The notes below the pieces were generated by a model, which was not told where the DNA came from, did not search any database, and was given only the letters and a program-made list of their open reading frames with translations. This document shows positions 23,138-30,917 of a stretch of DNA of 41,786 bases, one piece after another. Both the position numbers and the translations under genes were made by a program. This DNA is from a virus, in the IMG/VR virus record IMGVR_UViG_3300022818_000088, positions 1-41,786 of that record. The stretch is one strand, 5' to 3'. Positions within the stretch are counted from its first letter, which is position 1. The number at the start of each line of letters is the position of its first letter.

Positions 23138-24669
23138 TGGAACTACCAGCTACACGTTGGCCACAACAGGTCCGAGCGTTCACCCAAACGATTGAGGCAA
23201 TCGAGCGCGGGGTGAAGCGCCTTTGCGTCACCAGCCCGACCGGAAGCGGAAAGTCGTTTTCGATGGTGGACATGATTAACTGGGCCGTAGAAAGCCGGAT
23301 GCCCGTCGCTCTCTACACCCAGCGCCGGATGCTCTATGAGCAAACGTGCGGGGTGTTGGACCGGGCCGGTATCGCATACGGAAAGAGGGCGGCGGGTCAT
23401 GACCTCGACAGGAACGAGGACGTTCAGATGTGCATGGTGCAGTCTGAAATATCGGCTGTTTACAAACGGGAGCACCGGCTACTTCATCACGCCAAGCTGG
23501 TGCTCGTGGATGAACTTCACCAGCAACAAGGCCCCACTTTTAGAAGGGTAGTGGACGACCATGTTGCCGCCGGAGCCGCTTGCGTCGGTTACACCGCAAC
23601 CCCGCTTGACCTTGAGGGAGTTGATGAACTGCTGATTGCCGGAACTATGAGCGAGTGCCTGCGGATAGGTGCCTTGGTGCCGCCGAGCACCTTTGGCCCC
23701 GATGAACCCGACCTGCGGCACATCAAGCGGTATGTCGTTGGACATGAAATTTCCGAGGCCGATAACACAAAGGCGATTATGCGCCCGGGAGTATTTGGAC
23801 GCGTGTTGGCCGCGTGGAAGGAGCACAACCCGGATGGTCTTCCAACGCTGCTGTTTGGTCCCGATGTCGCTGGATCGCTGTACTTCGCAGAACAATTCTG
23901 CAAGTCCGGAATTCGTGCGGCGCACATTGACGGTGAACAAATCTGGTGCGACGGCACGTATTACGATACCGAGCAGGGTGCCCGGGAGTGGATCGCTGAG
24001 CAATCCAAGAGTGGCGAGATCAAAGTCGTTTGCAATCGCTTTGTTTTGCGCGAAGGGATTGATTGGCCGTGGATTCAATGCGGTTCTTTTGCGACGGTAT
24101 TTGGTGCCTTGACCAGCTTTTTGCAGAGCGGTGGAAGGTTACTCCGGGCGCACCCAGGCAAGGACAAGTGCATCATTTTGGATCACGGCGGCAACTGGCA
24201 TCGTCACGGCTCGCTGGCGGTTGACCGGCACTGGAAACTTGGCCAGACCAATCATCGAGTAGTGGCAGAACGAGCAGAGAGGTTGCGAGAGAAGAAGGAA
24301 GACGAACCGATTACGTGTCCACAATGCGGCAAGGTGCGTGTCAATGGTGCCGTGTGCCCCGCCTGCGGCTTCCAGGCGCATCGCAGGGCAAGAATGGTCG
24401 TACAGGTGGATGGCACATTGCGCGAGGTCAAGGGAGACATCTATCGGCCTCGCACCACGAATCTGAAGCCGAACACTCAACAGATTTGGGACCGCACGTT
24501 TTGGCGAGCCAAGAGCAAAAAATGGAATGCCACATTCCGGCAAGCCGAGGCCATGTTCTTTCGGGAGAATTACTACTGGCCACCCAGGACGCTTAACAAC
24601 ATGCCAAAAAACCCAGGAGACTGGTTTTCTAAAGTGTCTCAAGTTCCAAAGGAATCATTAATCCAATAA
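23137..24669 (+). CDS. SF2 DEAD/DEAH-type helicase with zinc ribbon
   Basis: A 510-aa helicase. VTSPTGSGKSFS (about 31-42) is Walker A. LVLVDELHQQ (about 121-130) is the motif II region with DELH. GYTATP (about 151-156) is motif III. FLQSGGRLLRAH (about 328-339) is motif VI. Between PITCPQCGKV and CPACG (about 391-411) a four-Cys zinc ribbon follows the core. It unwinds DNA or RNA during replication or recombination. The ATG overlaps the upstream TAA by one base. Confidence 0.92.
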   Translation: MELPATRWPQQVRAFTQTIEAIERGVKRLCVTSPTGSGKSFSMVDMINWAVESRMPVALYTQRRMLYEQTCGVLDRAGIAYGKRAAGHDLDRNEDVQMCMVQSEISAVYKREHRLLHHAKLVLVDELHQQQGPTFRRVVDDHVAAGAACVGYTATPLDLEGVDELLIAGTMSECLRIGALVPPSTFGPDEPDLRHIKRYVVGHEISEADNTKAIMRPGVFGRVLAAWKEHNPDGLPTLLFGPDVAGSLYFAEQFCKSGIRAAHIDGEQIWCDGTYYDTEQGAREWIAEQSKSGEIKVVCNRFVLREGIDWPWIQCGSFATVFGALTSFLQSGGRLLRAHPGKDKCIILDHGGNWHRHGSLAVDRHWKLGQTNHRVVAERAERLREKKEDEPITCPQCGKVRVNGAVCPACGFQAHRRARMVVQVDGTLREVKGDIYRPRTTNLKPNTQQIWDRTFWRAKSKKWNATFRQAEAMFFRENYYWPPRTLNNMPKNPGDWFSKVSQVPKESLIQ

Positions 24670-24673
24670 CAAA

Positions 24674-24934
24674 ATGAACTATACTACTAGCGGAGACATG
24701 GAAATACGAATTGACGGAATAACAGCGCCCAACTTCGGTCCAGACCCCGACTTTGGTAACATCCTTCCACGCGAAGATGCGCCATGTTCAGTGTGCGGCT
24801 CGGCCTTGAGTTTGCCCTATGTGTGGATTGTCTTTGAGGGATACTTGGACGACTTCTTCGTGCATGATCATTGCGTTACGGTGTTGAAAACCAGACAAAA
24901 AACTCAGCACGAAAACGACTATCGAAATAATTAA
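24674..24934 (+). CDS. Cys/His microprotein
   Basis: An 86-aa acidic protein with CSVCGSALSLP (about 38-48) and VHDHCVTVLK (about 65-74), a CxxC-x(24)-HxxxC-type pattern suggesting zinc binding. Four nt after the helicase stop. Function unknown. Confidence 0.55.
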   Translation: MNYTTSGDMEIRIDGITAPNFGPDPDFGNILPREDAPCSVCGSALSLPYVWIVFEGYLDDFFVHDHCVTVLKTRQKTQHENDYRNN

Positions 24935-24945
24935 ACGCGACCACC

Positions 24946-25155
24946 ATGACCCGACCAAGCCCCATCATCGCCCGCCTTTTCGCCCTGCAAATCTCGGCTC
25001 GCCCTGAGGACGCCCAGGAACTGGAACTCCTGGAGCAGGTCTGTGGGCAGTGGTGGCATGGCGGGGAAAAAGTGTACGAAGCCAAGCGGGCCGCCGAACG
25101 GAACCATCAACTCATCAGCCATCACAGACTGTTGGTGAAATTAGAGAAACGATAA
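24946..25155 (+). CDS. Small helical protein, unknown
   Basis: A 69-aa helical protein beginning MTRPSPIIARLFALQISARP. No motif recognised. Part of the closely packed early operon. Confidence 0.5.
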   Translation: MTRPSPIIARLFALQISARPEDAQELELLEQVCGQWWHGGEKVYEAKRAAERNHQLISHHRLLVKLEKR

Positions 25156-25156
25156 T

Positions 25157-25375
25157 ATGAGCAATCAATCCAAAGCAAAAGAAAAACAGGGCTACGTCCC
25201 CAAAATGACTCCGAAGGCGTGTATGCACTGCGCGAGTTTCCGGTTGGACATCGGATACACCGACCCCGAAACCTACGGAAAGTCATACCCAAAGGAAATG
25301 AACCTGCATTGTTCCATCGGAGGTTTCGCAGTCAAGAAAATGGGCACCTGCAATGAATGGAGTCCAAAGGTATGA
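25157..25375 (+). CDS. Cys microprotein, putative zinc binder
   Basis: A 72-aa protein with CMHCASFRL, NLHCSIGG and GTCNEWSP: four Cys spaced to bind one metal (CxxC, C, C). The CMHC and LHC spacing is similar to small phage zinc proteins often annotated only as hypothetical. Coupled to the next gene by ATGA. Confidence 0.55.
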   Translation: MSNQSKAKEKQGYVPKMTPKACMHCASFRLDIGYTDPETYGKSYPKEMNLHCSIGGFAVKKMGTCNEWSPKV

Positions 25376-25662
25376 TCAAACAAAATCCCTGCGTCGAAAC
25401 GTGCCCCGACTGCGCCGGCAACGGGTTCCAACCGGGCGGGCAGGTCGAGTGTCTTCGTTGCACGGGAGACGGGAAACTATTCCTGCACCAAATGGCACCG
25501 GACGGCCTGCAATATGCCAAGGGCGCAATCGAGAAACTGCGTTGGATGGCGCAAAATCCACCAGCAGGAATCCTCGCCGGCAATGTCAGCAGCCAATTGG
25601 AGTCGTGCGCGCAATCCATCCAATTCGAGATCAATTACTTGAGAGATAAAAACATCCAATGA
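25372..25662 (+). CDS. DnaJ-type zinc-finger microprotein
   Basis: A 96-aa protein. CPDCAGNGFQPGGQVECLRC followed by TGDGK contains two copies of the CxxCxGxG motif of DnaJ zinc fingers. The ATG at 25372 overlaps the upstream stop (ATGA); longer frames starting at 25353 or 25357 overlap too much. The helical C-terminus (GAIEKLRWMAQNPPAGILAG) may form an oligomer. It could be a chaperone-like or RNA-binding zinc protein (inference). Confidence 0.6.
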   Translation: MIKQNPCVETCPDCAGNGFQPGGQVECLRCTGDGKLFLHQMAPDGLQYAKGAIEKLRWMAQNPPAGILAGNVSSQLESCAQSIQFEINYLRDKNIQ

Positions 25663-25862
25663 AACCGAACGACATAATCTGCGGAGCGATTAAAGCGCGG
25701 TGCCATAAAGGCATGACACCGACAGAAGATGCCCGCTTGATGCTTGACGTGTGGAAGGTCTGCATTGAAAAGAAAATCACAATCGAACCGCGAAGCCCCC
25801 TGCATCGGCTGTTGATAATGACGATCAAGCGTTTTAGGAAGCACGACAAAACTCACCTATGA
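25659..25862 (+). CDS. Small basic protein, unknown
   Basis: A 67-aa basic helical protein beginning MKPNDIICGAIKARCHKGMT. ATGA coupled on both sides. No domain recognised. Confidence 0.5.
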   Translation: MKPNDIICGAIKARCHKGMTPTEDARLMLDVWKVCIEKKITIEPRSPLHRLLIMTIKRFRKHDKTHL

Positions 25863-26062
25863 AATTACCATCCTGCGATCACGAAGGGTGCCCGCCGGCC
25901 CACTGCATGCGATTGTCACTAGCGGCAATTCACTACCACGCCACGAGACCGACCTGCTCGACCACAGTCGGGATACAGGCCCTTCTCCTGACGATACGAG
26001 ATGAGTGTGAGCTGTGCATTCCTGAGTTGAAAAGAGTGAGACCGCAGGCCAAAGACGTATGA
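25859..26062 (+). CDS. CDHxGC-motif microprotein
   Basis: A 67-aa protein starting MKLPSCDHEGCPPAHCMRLS. The first 16 residues are nearly the same as in the protein at 31571-31801 (MKLPPCDHDGCGPIGC), although the DNA differs. Cys6, His8, Cys11 and Cys16 could bind zinc. The rest differs and includes a second Cys pair (CELC). Paralogous N-terminal module within the same operon. Confidence 0.6.
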   Translation: MKLPSCDHEGCPPAHCMRLSLAAIHYHATRPTCSTTVGIQALLLTIRDECELCIPELKRVRPQAKDV

Positions 26063-26313
26063 CAAACTTACTTGCAACCATAACGTTCGTAGTGCTGACC
26101 AACTGGACCACGACCAGCATTGAGAGTCCGGTGCGGCCAGCGCAGCCGCCGGGCATCAATTCAATGACGCTGGAATACTACGCCACCGGCTATCATGAAA
26201 CCGGGGTCATCCTGAGCAATACGATAGCCACTCTCCAATGGAAGGAGAAACGAATCCCCGTCGTGCTGGAAAGCGTGCAACTCGGCACGATTACCCGCGT
26301 GAACTGGCGCTGA
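26059..26313 (+). CDS. Possible exported/membrane-anchored protein, unknown
   Basis: An 84-aa protein whose first about 20 residues (MTNLLATITFVVLTNWTTTS) form a hydrophobic segment that could be a weak signal or membrane anchor. The rest is strand-rich (YATGYHETGVILSNTIATLQ). Function unknown. Confidence 0.5.
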   Translation: MTNLLATITFVVLTNWTTTSIESPVRPAQPPGINSMTLEYYATGYHETGVILSNTIATLQWKEKRIPVVLESVQLGTITRVNWR

Positions 26314-26335
26314 TTCAGAACGACCAATCTAACAC

Positions 26336-26527
26336 ATGAAAACAGCACACCACTGGCAAATTAAACTTCGAGGAGAAACAAGCCTCGAAATGATCACGAG
26401 TATCCAAGCGGATGCGCTTGAACACGCGACGCAACTACTGACCACTAATGCTGACTCGTCGGAGCGAGGCTTCAACGCTGTGTATCGGCTCATGCTGAAA
26501 CTCCAAAAATATGGAAAACACGACTGA
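26336..26527 (+). CDS. Small protein, unknown
   Basis: A 63-aa protein beginning MKTAHHWQIKLRGETSLEMI. Overlaps the next gene by 17 nt. No domain recognised. Confidence 0.5.
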   Translation: MKTAHHWQIKLRGETSLEMITSIQADALEHATQLLTTNADSSERGFNAVYRLMLKLQKYGKHD

Positions 26528-26795
26528 AAAACCTCGACCGATCGAACAGCAAACAGCTCTGGAAAGAACGCTCCGGGCGACTCTATGGATACCCCAAGAT
26601 AAATTGCGGCGCGCTGAGTCGAGCTTGGTAGGTCACGTTAAAAAGAAGGAATACCAGCAAGCGGCTGACTGCCAGGCGGCGATGAGGAAGGCCGTTTCCG
26701 AAATCAAAATGTGGTTTGACATCCTGAGCCTATATGAAAAAGAAAGGAAGTCTCCGAACGCTCCGGCTCAGCTACCGGCGGACAAAACAATATGA
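26511..26795 (+). CDS. Small helical protein, unknown
   Basis: A 94-aa charged helical protein (ERTLRATLWIPQDKLRRAES; KKKEYQQAADCQAAMRKAVS), possibly a coiled-coil. It ends in an ATGA overlap with the frame that carries the tRNA-like element and nuclease. Confidence 0.5.
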   Translation: MENTTEKPRPIEQQTALERTLRATLWIPQDKLRRAESSLVGHVKKKEYQQAADCQAAMRKAVSEIKMWFDILSLYEKERKSPNAPAQLPADKTI

Positions 26796-27280
26796 ACCTA
26801 CAAGAAGTTCTTGATCACAATCGTCGCGTACCAGTGCCTGGATACGCGAGCCATAATTTACGGGGTGAGAAATCCGCTAATAGTGGATCATGCCAGGAAG
26901 GCTGTGCGCACAGTCCAGTGGGTTCAAATCCTGCCCACCCCACTCGTATTCGACAATCGCACAAGCCATTGATGAACGGCCTTGAGAATGAGTGGTTCGC
27001 CCGCATCAAAGATCGGTATCCGAATTATCCGCCAGTGCGTCCCCAGGCGAAGACGTTCCGGCTTTGCAACGGAGTGAGATTCACCCCGGACTTTAGTTGC
27101 TCCATCTGGCCGGTGGAAGGAAGCGCGGCACGCGAAACATGCTGGGAGGTCAAGGGGCCTCACGCTTGGGAGGACTCGCTTATCAAACTTAAGATGGCGG
27201 CCCACGAATATCCAGAAATTTGCTGGCATCTGGCCTGGAAGAAAGAAGGAAAATGGTGCGAACAAATCCTCTTGCCTTAG
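26792..27280 (+). CDS. PD-(D/E)XK-type nuclease (DUF1064-like), possibly with N-terminal extension
   Basis: A 162-codon frame. Its C-terminal 102 residues (from Met61, base 26972) look like a PD-(D/E)XK nuclease of the phage DUF1064/RusA-neighbour type: ENEWFARIKDRYPNY (first Glu), GVRFTPDFSCSI (Asp) and CWEVKGPHAWEDS (ExK). The first 60 codons begin at an ATG overlapping the previous stop, but they cover the tRNA-like element and look atypical. Start at 26792 or 26972 is unresolved. A resolvase-like role in recombination is likely. Confidence 0.65.
   Translation: MNLQEVLDHNRRVPVPGYASHNLRGEKSANSGSCQEGCAHSPVGSNPAHPTRIRQSHKPLMNGLENEWFARIKDRYPNYPPVRPQAKTFRLCNGVRFTPDFSCSIWPVEGSAARETCWEVKGPHAWEDSLIKLKMAAHEYPEICWHLAWKKEGKWCEQILLP
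26862..26942 (+). other. tRNA-like element (3' half conserved)
   Basis: GTGGG-TTCAAAT-CCTGC at 26918-26934 has a T-arm form including the conserved GGTTCAAATCC box, and the following CCACCCC-A pairs at 6 of 7 positions with GGGGTGA at 26862-26868. A D-stem-like ATCC/GGAT pair exists, but no anticodon arm with a 7-nt loop can be folded. I therefore do not call a functional tRNA; a tRNA relic, attachment-site core or tRNA mimic are possible. Confidence 0.4.
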
Positions 27281-27374
27281 TGCTATTTCCTCCCGCCCCT
27301 CAATCGTCGTCCCCGGGGTCATTAGTCCGGTGGCGGCGAGGGCGGGGGATTACAGAAACACAATCGAAATACCT

Positions 27375-27590
27375 ATGAACAAACAAGAACTTCCGCTTGA
27401 AATCACGATGATGGACGCGCCGCCTCCGCCGTGCCGGTTCCCGTATTTCCTGGTAGCCTGCTACCAAGGCAATTGGAGCGTGCGGAAAGACTTGTGGGCC
27501 ACGCCAGACGCCGACTCGTTGAAGCGTGAAATAGCCAGCCTCCAAGAAAAGGGCTGGTCGAACATCAAGATTTGCAGGCTACCGTTATGA
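27375..27590 (+). CDS. Small protein, unknown
   Basis: A 71-aa protein beginning MNKQELPLEITMMDAPPPPC. The ATG at 27375 is preferred to a GTG at 27330. Contains an aromatic patch (CRFPYFLVACYQGNWSVRK). Function unknown. The 94-nt gap before it is GC-rich with no clear feature. Confidence 0.5.
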   Translation: MNKQELPLEITMMDAPPPPCRFPYFLVACYQGNWSVRKDLWATPDADSLKREIASLQEKGWSNIKICRLPL

Positions 27591-27778
27591 TCGAACCTGT
27601 CATCATCGGGCCAAGTCACAACTGGCGGCGCCATTGTACATGCCACATTGAAAAGGACACCGAAACAGGAAAGCGATATTGGCTACCCCGGTGCATGGGC
27701 GGTGCGGTGTACGGCAAACGTGGTTGCACATGTGACCCGTACGCAAACGAATACAAGGCCCAAATAGAATACAGCTAA
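27587..27778 (+). CDS. Cys-rich microprotein
   Basis: A 63-aa protein beginning MIEPVIIGPSHNWRRHCTCH, with further Cys at PRCMGG and GCTCDPY: possible zinc site (CxCH...C...CxC). ATGA overlap upstream. Function unknown. Confidence 0.5.
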   Translation: MIEPVIIGPSHNWRRHCTCHIEKDTETGKRYWLPRCMGGAVYGKRGCTCDPYANEYKAQIEYS

Positions 27779-27788
27779 CCCTAAGTCT

Positions 27789-28010
27789 ATGATCGAACCT
27801 GAAAGCTCGGCGTGGAAGCCAATAGCGACGGCCCCTGTAAGCGGAAAATACTTACTGCTGTGGTGGCGTAACTGCCCGACGCCCGCTGTGGGGTGTTGGA
27901 CCAGCGATGAAACTGGAAAAGGATGGCGCTGCGAAGGAGATCAATGCGTTCCTAAAAATCAATCGGACTGCACCCATTGGATGCCACTTCCAAATCCACC
28001 AACTTTATGA
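27789..28010 (+). CDS. DUF551 protein
   Basis: A 73-aa protein with the DUF551 pattern: AWKPIATAPVSGKYLLLWW near the start, then CWTSDETGKGW, and the terminal THWMPLPNPP. DUF551 is frequent in phages and prophages; its function is not known. Begins MIEPE like the neighbour at 27587. Confidence 0.8.
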   Translation: MIEPESSAWKPIATAPVSGKYLLLWWRNCPTPAVGCWTSDETGKGWRCEGDQCVPKNQSDCTHWMPLPNPPTL

Positions 28011-28138
28011 TTTTTCGCCAGAGCATTTTGCTGGATACCTGGGTTGGCTGCCGGTCTTCTGTGTTTCAATTCGACGGCCGGTCCGGGTGTCTCGGTTACT
28101 CGTTTGAGGAACCGCTGGCGAAATTCCCTAACCCATGA
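28007..28138 (+). CDS. 43-aa small protein, unknown
   Basis: A 43-aa frame beginning MIFRQSILLDTWVGCRSSVF, joined to both neighbours by ATGA overlaps. That double coupling is the only argument that it is real; the sequence has no recognised domain. Confidence 0.5.
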   Translation: MIFRQSILLDTWVGCRSSVFQFDGRSGCLGYSFEEPLAKFPNP

Positions 28139-28275
28139 AACCCACGCTAAACATCGCAACCGTAATCTTCGCCGGGGCAGCCATCGCGCAGATATTCATC
28201 CCGCACTTATGGCCCCAGTCGGTCACCTATTGCGTGTGCGCGTGGATTTTATCTAAAATAAAGGATGAAATATGA
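28135..28275 (+). CDS. 46-aa membrane peptide
   Basis: A 46-aa product (MKPTLNIATVIFAGAAIAQI, later WPQSVTYCVCAWILSKIKDE) with one or two hydrophobic segments. ATGA overlaps on both sides. Possibly an early inner-membrane protein. Confidence 0.5.
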   Translation: MKPTLNIATVIFAGAAIAQIFIPHLWPQSVTYCVCAWILSKIKDEI

Positions 28276-28682
28276 AAGAGCAGCAGGTACGATTCGAATT
28301 GGAAGGTCAGCACGCGCAATGGCCCAACGACTGGTCGCTGCTGCATAGCGGAGGAGCAAACGAAGCCGAGGTGCGTCGAGGCGAAAGGCAATTCCGAGAC
28401 TGGAACGAAATACGACCCGTGAAAGGCTGGAAGGACTTCAGGGTTGTGAGGGTGACGACGACCAGAGAAGTGCTGACTACCAACCTCGAAAAAACCACAC
28501 TCACCACTGACCTCCTGGCCGATGTTGACCAGTCATTTGCGGACTGGATTCTCACCTACGCCCCCGAATTATGCGACAAACGCGATGTCCAGGATGCCCG
28601 CAAACGAATCGCGGCCGGCGGCGGCACGCTGGCCTACATCACACGCCTGAGAGAACGAGTTCACGAAGCAAGACAACCATGA
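28272..28682 (+). CDS. Hypothetical early protein
   Basis: A 136-aa charged protein beginning MKEQQVRFELEGQHAQWPND, with strand-like segments (DFRVVRVTTTREVLTTNLEK) then helices (DVQDARKRIAAGGGTLAYIT). No domain recognised. Coupled by ATGA at both ends. Confidence 0.6.
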   Translation: MKEQQVRFELEGQHAQWPNDWSLLHSGGANEAEVRRGERQFRDWNEIRPVKGWKDFRVVRVTTTREVLTTNLEKTTLTTDLLADVDQSFADWILTYAPELCDKRDVQDARKRIAAGGGTLAYITRLRERVHEARQP

Positions 28683-28843
28683 CCAGAGCCGACCTTCAAC
28701 TGCTCGCCGCTCGCGTGGAACGGGTACAGCGCGTCGTGGGCTGCCTTGGTGACTTCCAAAGGTGCTGGTGGTCCACAGACCTGGACCGAGCCGATAAAGC
28801 CCTCAAAGAGGCTCTACAGAGCGAACCGAAACCCAATTTATGA
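28679..28843 (+). CDS. 54-aa small protein, unknown
   Basis: A 54-aa helical product beginning MTRADLQLLAARVERVQRVV, ATGA-coupled on both sides. No domain recognised. Confidence 0.5.
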   Translation: MTRADLQLLAARVERVQRVVGCLGDFQRCWWSTDLDRADKALKEALQSEPKPNL

Positions 28844-29094
28844 ACGAACCAGAACTATTCAACGTGCCGGCGGTAAAAAGCCCCAGGCTGAAATGGATGG
28901 AAAAGTACGGGGTAACTACGCGGCGAGCTGATCATGTAGTATCAGCAGGCGAAGAGGACGACTTCGGCCACCCGGTTCACCAATGGACGGCAACCAATAG
29001 ATGGCACAACCGCGGCGGCGATACAGAGGATGACGCTCTGGCGGCCTGGGCGCGAGCCCAAGGGGTGAAAATGTGGAATGAGGAAGGCCTGTAG
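28840..29094 (+). CDS. Hypothetical protein
   Basis: An 84-aa protein beginning MNEPELFNVPAVKSPRLKWM. It is aromatic- and Asp-rich in the middle (HQWTATNRWHNRGGDTEDDA). Function unknown. Confidence 0.55.
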   Translation: MNEPELFNVPAVKSPRLKWMEKYGVTTRRADHVVSAGEEDDFGHPVHQWTATNRWHNRGGDTEDDALAAWARAQGVKMWNEEGL

Positions 29095-29098
29095 AACC

Positions 29099-29296
29099 AT
29101 GAAGTGCCACCACCTCAATCCCTCCCTGCCGTACCTCGCTGGCCACGCCGACGCCGACAGGCGCCTCAAGCTCGGCCAGAAACAACGCCAATGCCCGGTC
29201 TGCCAAAAGTGGATATGGCCAACCGACGATAGTATGGATTCGCAAACGGATGGTTGGGTGAAGGTGATTCGGCAAATGAGGAGCAGGGTGCGATGA
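29099..29296 (+). CDS. Zinc-binding microprotein
   Basis: A 65-aa protein with MKCHHLNPS at the start and QCPVCQKWIWPT in the middle: C-H-H and CxxC spacing suits a metal site. ATGA overlap with the following 36-aa frame. Confidence 0.5.
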   Translation: MKCHHLNPSLPYLAGHADADRRLKLGQKQRQCPVCQKWIWPTDDSMDSQTDGWVKVIRQMRSRVR

Positions 29297-29403
29297 ACTC
29301 AACCCCAAGCTTCTTCTCTAAAAGCCTTCCCCGGGCAACGAAGTCCGGGAACGTGAGGTTGAACACGGAATTTTCGGATTTCCATGTACATCTGTATCTT
29401 TAG
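29293..29403 (+). CDS. 36-aa small protein, unknown
   Basis: A 36-aa frame (MNSTPSFFSKSLPRATKSGN at start) joined by ATGA to the upstream gene. It ends in the first unit of the CGATGA repeat array, where transcription or translation control may lie. Weak call. Confidence 0.4.
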   Translation: MNSTPSFFSKSLPRATKSGNVRLNTEFSDFHVHLYL

Positions 29404-29441
29404 GCGATGACTAAACGATGACGGGCGATGATGGGCGATGA
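29403..29441. repeat. Four phased CGATGA repeats
   Basis: CGATGA begins at 29405, 29416, 29426 and 29436, spaced 11, 10 and 10 nt, with GGCGATGA exact in three copies. Helical phasing suggests protein binding on one DNA face. A TTATTTACTT AT-rich segment follows. It lies upstream of the replication-organizer-like gene, as iterons or operators often do. Confidence 0.7.
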
Positions 29442-29485
29442 TTATTTACTTGCGCTCAATCGCTTTATGAGATAGATTTTCAACA

Positions 29486-29707
29486 ATGCGAACACATAAT
29501 ATTCCGCCGATTGATGGAACTCCTGAATGGTATCGAAGGACCTTCGTATTCATGGAGCCAATGGAAAACTTCCGCGAGGAGATGGTGGTTACCGCCTCAG
29601 GAATTCAAACCAGCACTTCTGGTCCGTGCAGCAGCCGCACGATGTCCAGATGCCTTGACTGGATTCACGAGAGCATCGCGTCTGTGAGAATGGAGCTTGG
29701 AATATGA
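29486..29707 (+). CDS. Small protein, unknown
   Basis: A 73-aa protein beginning MRTHNIPPIDGTPEWYRRTF. It follows the repeat array by 45 nt and is coupled to the replication-like gene by ATGA. Function unknown. Confidence 0.55.
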   Translation: MRTHNIPPIDGTPEWYRRTFVFMEPMENFREEMVVTASGIQTSTSGPCSSRTMSRCLDWIHESIASVRMELGI

Positions 29708-30276
29708 ACACATGGTCACCGCTATGGTCTGGAATCGTTGAATCGTCGCTTTGGGAAGAAAGTGGGGATGTGGTGAAGGTGTTTATGACCTTGCTGGCAA
29801 GAAAGGACTCAGACGACATTTGCCGGTTGAACGCCTTCAATATTCACCGGATATGCAACATTTCAGAGGTGGAAATCTTGGAGATTCTAAAGGTCCTTTC
29901 GTCTCCTGACACACGGAGGATAGAGAAGCAGGAGCACGATGGAAGGCGGATACGGTCGGTAGAGGATGGTTGGTTTATACTGAACGGCCAGAAATATCGG
30001 GACATGGTGGAAAGGGAGAGGAGGCAGGCGAGGTGGAGGCGGGCGCAAGCAGCGCAGAGAGATCGGATCAAGGCGGGGAAGAATCAACCTTTGAAAAATT
30101 CTCACGTGCCAACGGAAGAGGAAGAGGAGTCGGCGCACGAGGACGTTCGGATTACAACTCAGAGGGCGCATGAGGCTAATGAGGAGCAACGGATTGCCGT
30201 CCAGACCATAAATGAGATGCAAATCCTTACCACAGATCACCCGTTTGCCGATTTTAATGAAAACCAAACACATTGA
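29704..30276 (+). CDS. Putative replication organizer protein
   Basis: A 190-aa protein. The N-terminal about 90 residues (MNTWSPLWSGIVESSLWEES; VKVFMTLLARKDSDD) form a winged-helix-like domain as in phage replication organizers (lambda O, DnaD-like). The following WFILNGQKYRDMVERERRQA is typical of these proteins, where a basic helical region precedes an acidic, disordered C-terminus. Probably recruits host helicase or helicase loader. The repeats at 29403-29441 lie just upstream of its operon segment. Confidence 0.65.
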   Translation: MNTWSPLWSGIVESSLWEESGDVVKVFMTLLARKDSDDICRLNAFNIHRICNISEVEILEILKVLSSPDTRRIEKQEHDGRRIRSVEDGWFILNGQKYRDMVERERRQARWRRAQAAQRDRIKAGKNQPLKNSHVPTEEEEESAHEDVRITTQRAHEANEEQRIAVQTINEMQILTTDHPFADFNENQTH

Positions 30277-30475
30277 ACTTCCGCCATGCGAACACGGCCC
30301 CGAGGCTACTCTCGACGGCCAGGTTCGGCGGCTCATTTCTCGCTGGCCTATGAAAATCCGCCGGGAGATTGATGAATGGTTCGGCAACGGTTCACCAGAC
30401 CGCAGCCACAACCCGAGCAAACCCGCACAACGCCGCTGGCGCTACCTTTGCGATAAACTGAGCGAAAATATATGA
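30257..30475 (+). CDS. Small protein with LPPCEH motif
   Basis: A 72-aa protein (MKTKHIELPPCEHGPEATLD) overlapping the upstream gene by 20 nt. LPPCEHG resembles the CDHxGC N-terminus of 25859 and 31571, though without its full Cys set. The remainder is basic and helical. Function unknown. Confidence 0.5.
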   Translation: MKTKHIELPPCEHGPEATLDGQVRRLISRWPMKIRREIDEWFGNGSPDRSHNPSKPAQRRWRYLCDKLSENI

Positions 30476-30669
30476 ACACGATTGAAGAACAAAAAAGGCC
30501 GTGCCCAAACTGTTGCAAGATCGCTGGATGGTGGTCGAAAGTGCAATCGAACTGTTCAATGGTCTTCCACAGTTCAAACGGGGATGTCACCTCAGAACGC
30601 ATTGTGGAATCCAAACGGAAACATTGCTCTAGTTGCGACTCGGATATAACCAAGTGCGTAAGCACCTGA
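30472..30669 (+). CDS. Zinc-ribbon microprotein
   Basis: A 65-aa protein with CPNCCKIAGWW (about 11-21) and CSSCDSDI (about 52-59): CxxC-CxxC knuckles about 38 residues apart, a zinc ribbon. ATGA overlap upstream. Function unknown. Confidence 0.55.
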   Translation: MNTIEEQKRPCPNCCKIAGWWSKVQSNCSMVFHSSNGDVTSERIVESKRKHCSSCDSDITKCVST

Positions 30670-30671
30670 CT

Positions 30672-30917
30672 ATGAAAACACCAAAATCAACCGAAGGATG
30701 GACCTGGAAGGAAATCCTAGAGGATTCAAAGGAAGGGGACCCGACTGACTTTGGACCAAGCTATTTGTCCATGCTTGAAGCCGCATACCGCGAAGGGTAC
30801 GGAGACGGATACCACAACGGAGGCGATACGTGTGAAAGCTACAGGCGCAACGACGTTACAATGCGCGAAGAGACGAAATCATGGCAGGACTCGGAAACGC
30901 TGAAAGACAACCAATGA
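30672..30917 (+). CDS. MKTP-family small protein
   Basis: An 81-aa acidic protein beginning MKTPKSTEGWTWKEILEDSK. It shares its N-terminal pattern MKTPxxTxxW with the next gene, suggesting duplication. Aromatic/Gly segment REGYGDGYHNGG in the middle. Function unknown. Confidence 0.55.
   Translation: MKTPKSTEGWTWKEILEDSKEGDPTDFGPSYLSMLEAAYREGYGDGYHNGGDTCESYRRNDVTMREETKSWQDSETLKDNQ

Noticed and set aside
26862-26942. Functional tRNA gene
   Set aside because: No anticodon arm with a 7-base loop, T8/A14 and GG of the D-loop missing, CCA not encoded; reported only as tRNA-like.
27281-27374. Small gene or terminator in the GC-rich gap
   Set aside because: No stem with U tract and no coupled frame; left unannotated.
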